Shown here piece by piece: positions 18,761 to 19,787 of a stretch of DNA of 19,787 nt (the first letter of the stretch is position 1; each line of letters opens with the position of its first letter). The stretch is from Vulcanococcus sp. SFB_649D_100_25. GTDB taxonomy: Bacteria; Cyanobacteriota; Cyanobacteriia; PCC-6307; Cyanobiaceae. Below the pieces are notes generated by a model. That model was not told the origin of the DNA, did no database searches, and saw only the letters and a program-made list of their open reading frames with translations. The translations under genes were made by a program, and so were the position numbers. The stretch covers positions 1 to 19,787 of the forward strand of contig JAURGL010000012.1 in the NCBI GenBank assembly GCA_030833825.1, read 5' to 3'.

Positions 18761-19787
18761 GCGCTCCCGCTGAACCCTCCCTTGCCAGCACCTATCTCGG
18801 ACTGCAACTGCGCACTCCGTTGGTGGTTGGTGCCGCTGCTCCGCTCAGCACAGACCTGGACCGCCTCGTGGCGCTTGAGGTTGAGGGGGCAGGTGCCGTG
18901 GTCCTGCATTCGCTCTTCCTCGATCAAATCGAGCGCGATTGGCAGGAGTGGTGGCACCACCAACAGCACAGCAGCGAGAGCCATCCAGAAGCGCTGAGCT
19001 ACCGGCCCGCCCCTGAGCCCATCCACCTTGGACTGGAGGGATACCTCGAGGAGATCCGCAGGGCCACCTCCCGCCTCTCGATTCCTGTGATCGCCAGCCT
19101 CAACGGCAGCCATGGGGGAGCTTGGATCGAAGCAGCACAGGCGATTGAGGCCGCCGGTGCCGATGCCCTGGAGCTCAACCTCTACAGCGTTCCAAGTGAC
19201 ACCGGTGCAGACAGTGCCTCGATCGAGCGGGAGCAACTGCAGATCGTCGAGCAAACCGCCCGCGCCATCGACATCCCCCTGGCGGTCAAGCTCAGTCCCT
19301 GGTACACCGGACTGGCGGCGATGGCCCGCAGCCTTGAGGCCGCAGGCGCCAGGGGTCTGGTGCTGTTCAACCGCTTCTACCAACCGGATCTGGACATCGA
19401 GACCATGCAGACGGTGTCCCACCTCGAGCTCAGTGGCCCCGCAGATCAGCGGCTCCCGCTGCGCTGGATCGGCCTCCTGCATGGCCGCCTCGGTCTCGAG
19501 ATGAGCGCTTCCGGTGGCATCGCATCAGGGGAGGATGTGCTGCGCATGCTCCTGGTGGGCGCGCAGGTGACCCAGGTGGTCAGTGCACTGCTGCGCCACG
19601 GGCCTGGACAGCTGCGGCAGATGTGCCAGGAGCTCACGCAATGGATGGTGGAGCATGGGGTCGCCGAGCTCCAGCAGATCCGCGGCAGTCTGAGCCAGCA
19701 GCGTTGCCCGGATCCCGAGGCATTTGAGCGGGCCCAGTACATCCGGGCCCTGAGCAGCTACAGCCTTCCGGCAGAGCAGCTGCTGCG
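18757..19787 (+). CDS. Dihydroorotate dehydrogenase-like flavoprotein, partial (343 codons seen)
   Basis: The frame is open from ATG 18757 to the window edge without a stop, so the C-terminus is missing. The sequence fits a family usually about this long, so few residues may be lost. It is a TIM-barrel flavoprotein of the DHOD superfamily: YLGLQLRTPLVVGAAAPLS at the N-terminus, VIASLNG, VKLSPWYTG, and the FMN phosphate motif SGGIASGEDVLRMLLVGAQ (from 252). At the place where true DHODs have ELN-x-SCPN with the catalytic Cys or Ser region, it has ELNLYSVPSD (139-148). Orotate formation is therefore doubtful. Its start overlaps the nifJ stop in ATGA. I recall such DHOD-like genes near nifJ in other bacteria. 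A role linked to PFOR or ferredoxin electrons is inference. Confidence 0.85.

Overview
The window is a GC-rich stretch of bacterial DNA. It is almost fully coding, and all genes but one lie on the + strand. The gene content points to a cyanobacterium, most likely a Synechococcus/Cyanobium-type picocyanobacterium. The evidence is a five-subunit bidirectional NAD(P)-linked [NiFe]-hydrogenase (HoxEFUYH) with its HoxW protease, a NifJ-type pyruvate:ferredoxin oxidoreductase, five GCGATCGC (HIP1) octamers, and a small minus-strand protein resembling ones I associate with cyanobacteria. The genus is inference.

Layout. (1) 76-3730: a small unrecognised protein, a P2-type cation ATPase of the Na,K-ATPase-like subgroup, and an overlapping phosphoribosyltransferase. 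(2) 3654-3863, minus strand: a 69-residue conserved-looking protein whose 3' end overlaps the phosphoribosyltransferase. (3) 4014-6413: phosphoenolpyruvate synthase (ppsA) behind its own predicted promoter. (4) 6471-11672: hoxE-hoxF-hoxU-hoxY-hoxH-hoxW, tightly packed with mostly 4-base stop/start overlaps. (5) 11665-14965: hypA-hypB-hypF, overlapping or abutting each other. (6) 15027-18760: a short hypC and nifJ (PFOR), after a 61-base gap with a good -10 box. (7) 18757 to the window end: a dihydroorotate-dehydrogenase-like flavoprotein that runs off the edge.

How the genes fit together. The main block reads as a dark/low-oxygen fermentation island centred on pyruvate and low-potential electrons. 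PFOR oxidises pyruvate to acetyl-CoA and reduces ferredoxin or flavodoxin. The Hox hydrogenase can dispose of those electrons (or NAD(P)H) as H2, or recover them. HypA, B, C and F with HoxW build and finish the NiFe site, and PpsA returns pyruvate to PEP. HypD and HypE are not in the window and must be supplied from elsewhere.

The most interesting points are the physical merger of hydrogenase, its maturation genes and PFOR into one tiled array, an atypical HypC (truncated tail, Pro-to-Ala in its signature), a DHOD-like protein without the usual catalytic motif coupled to nifJ, and two predicted promoters (ppsA, hoxE) with identical spacing to their start codons. I found no wholly unknown multi-gene system, transposon, CRISPR array, tRNA or rRNA.
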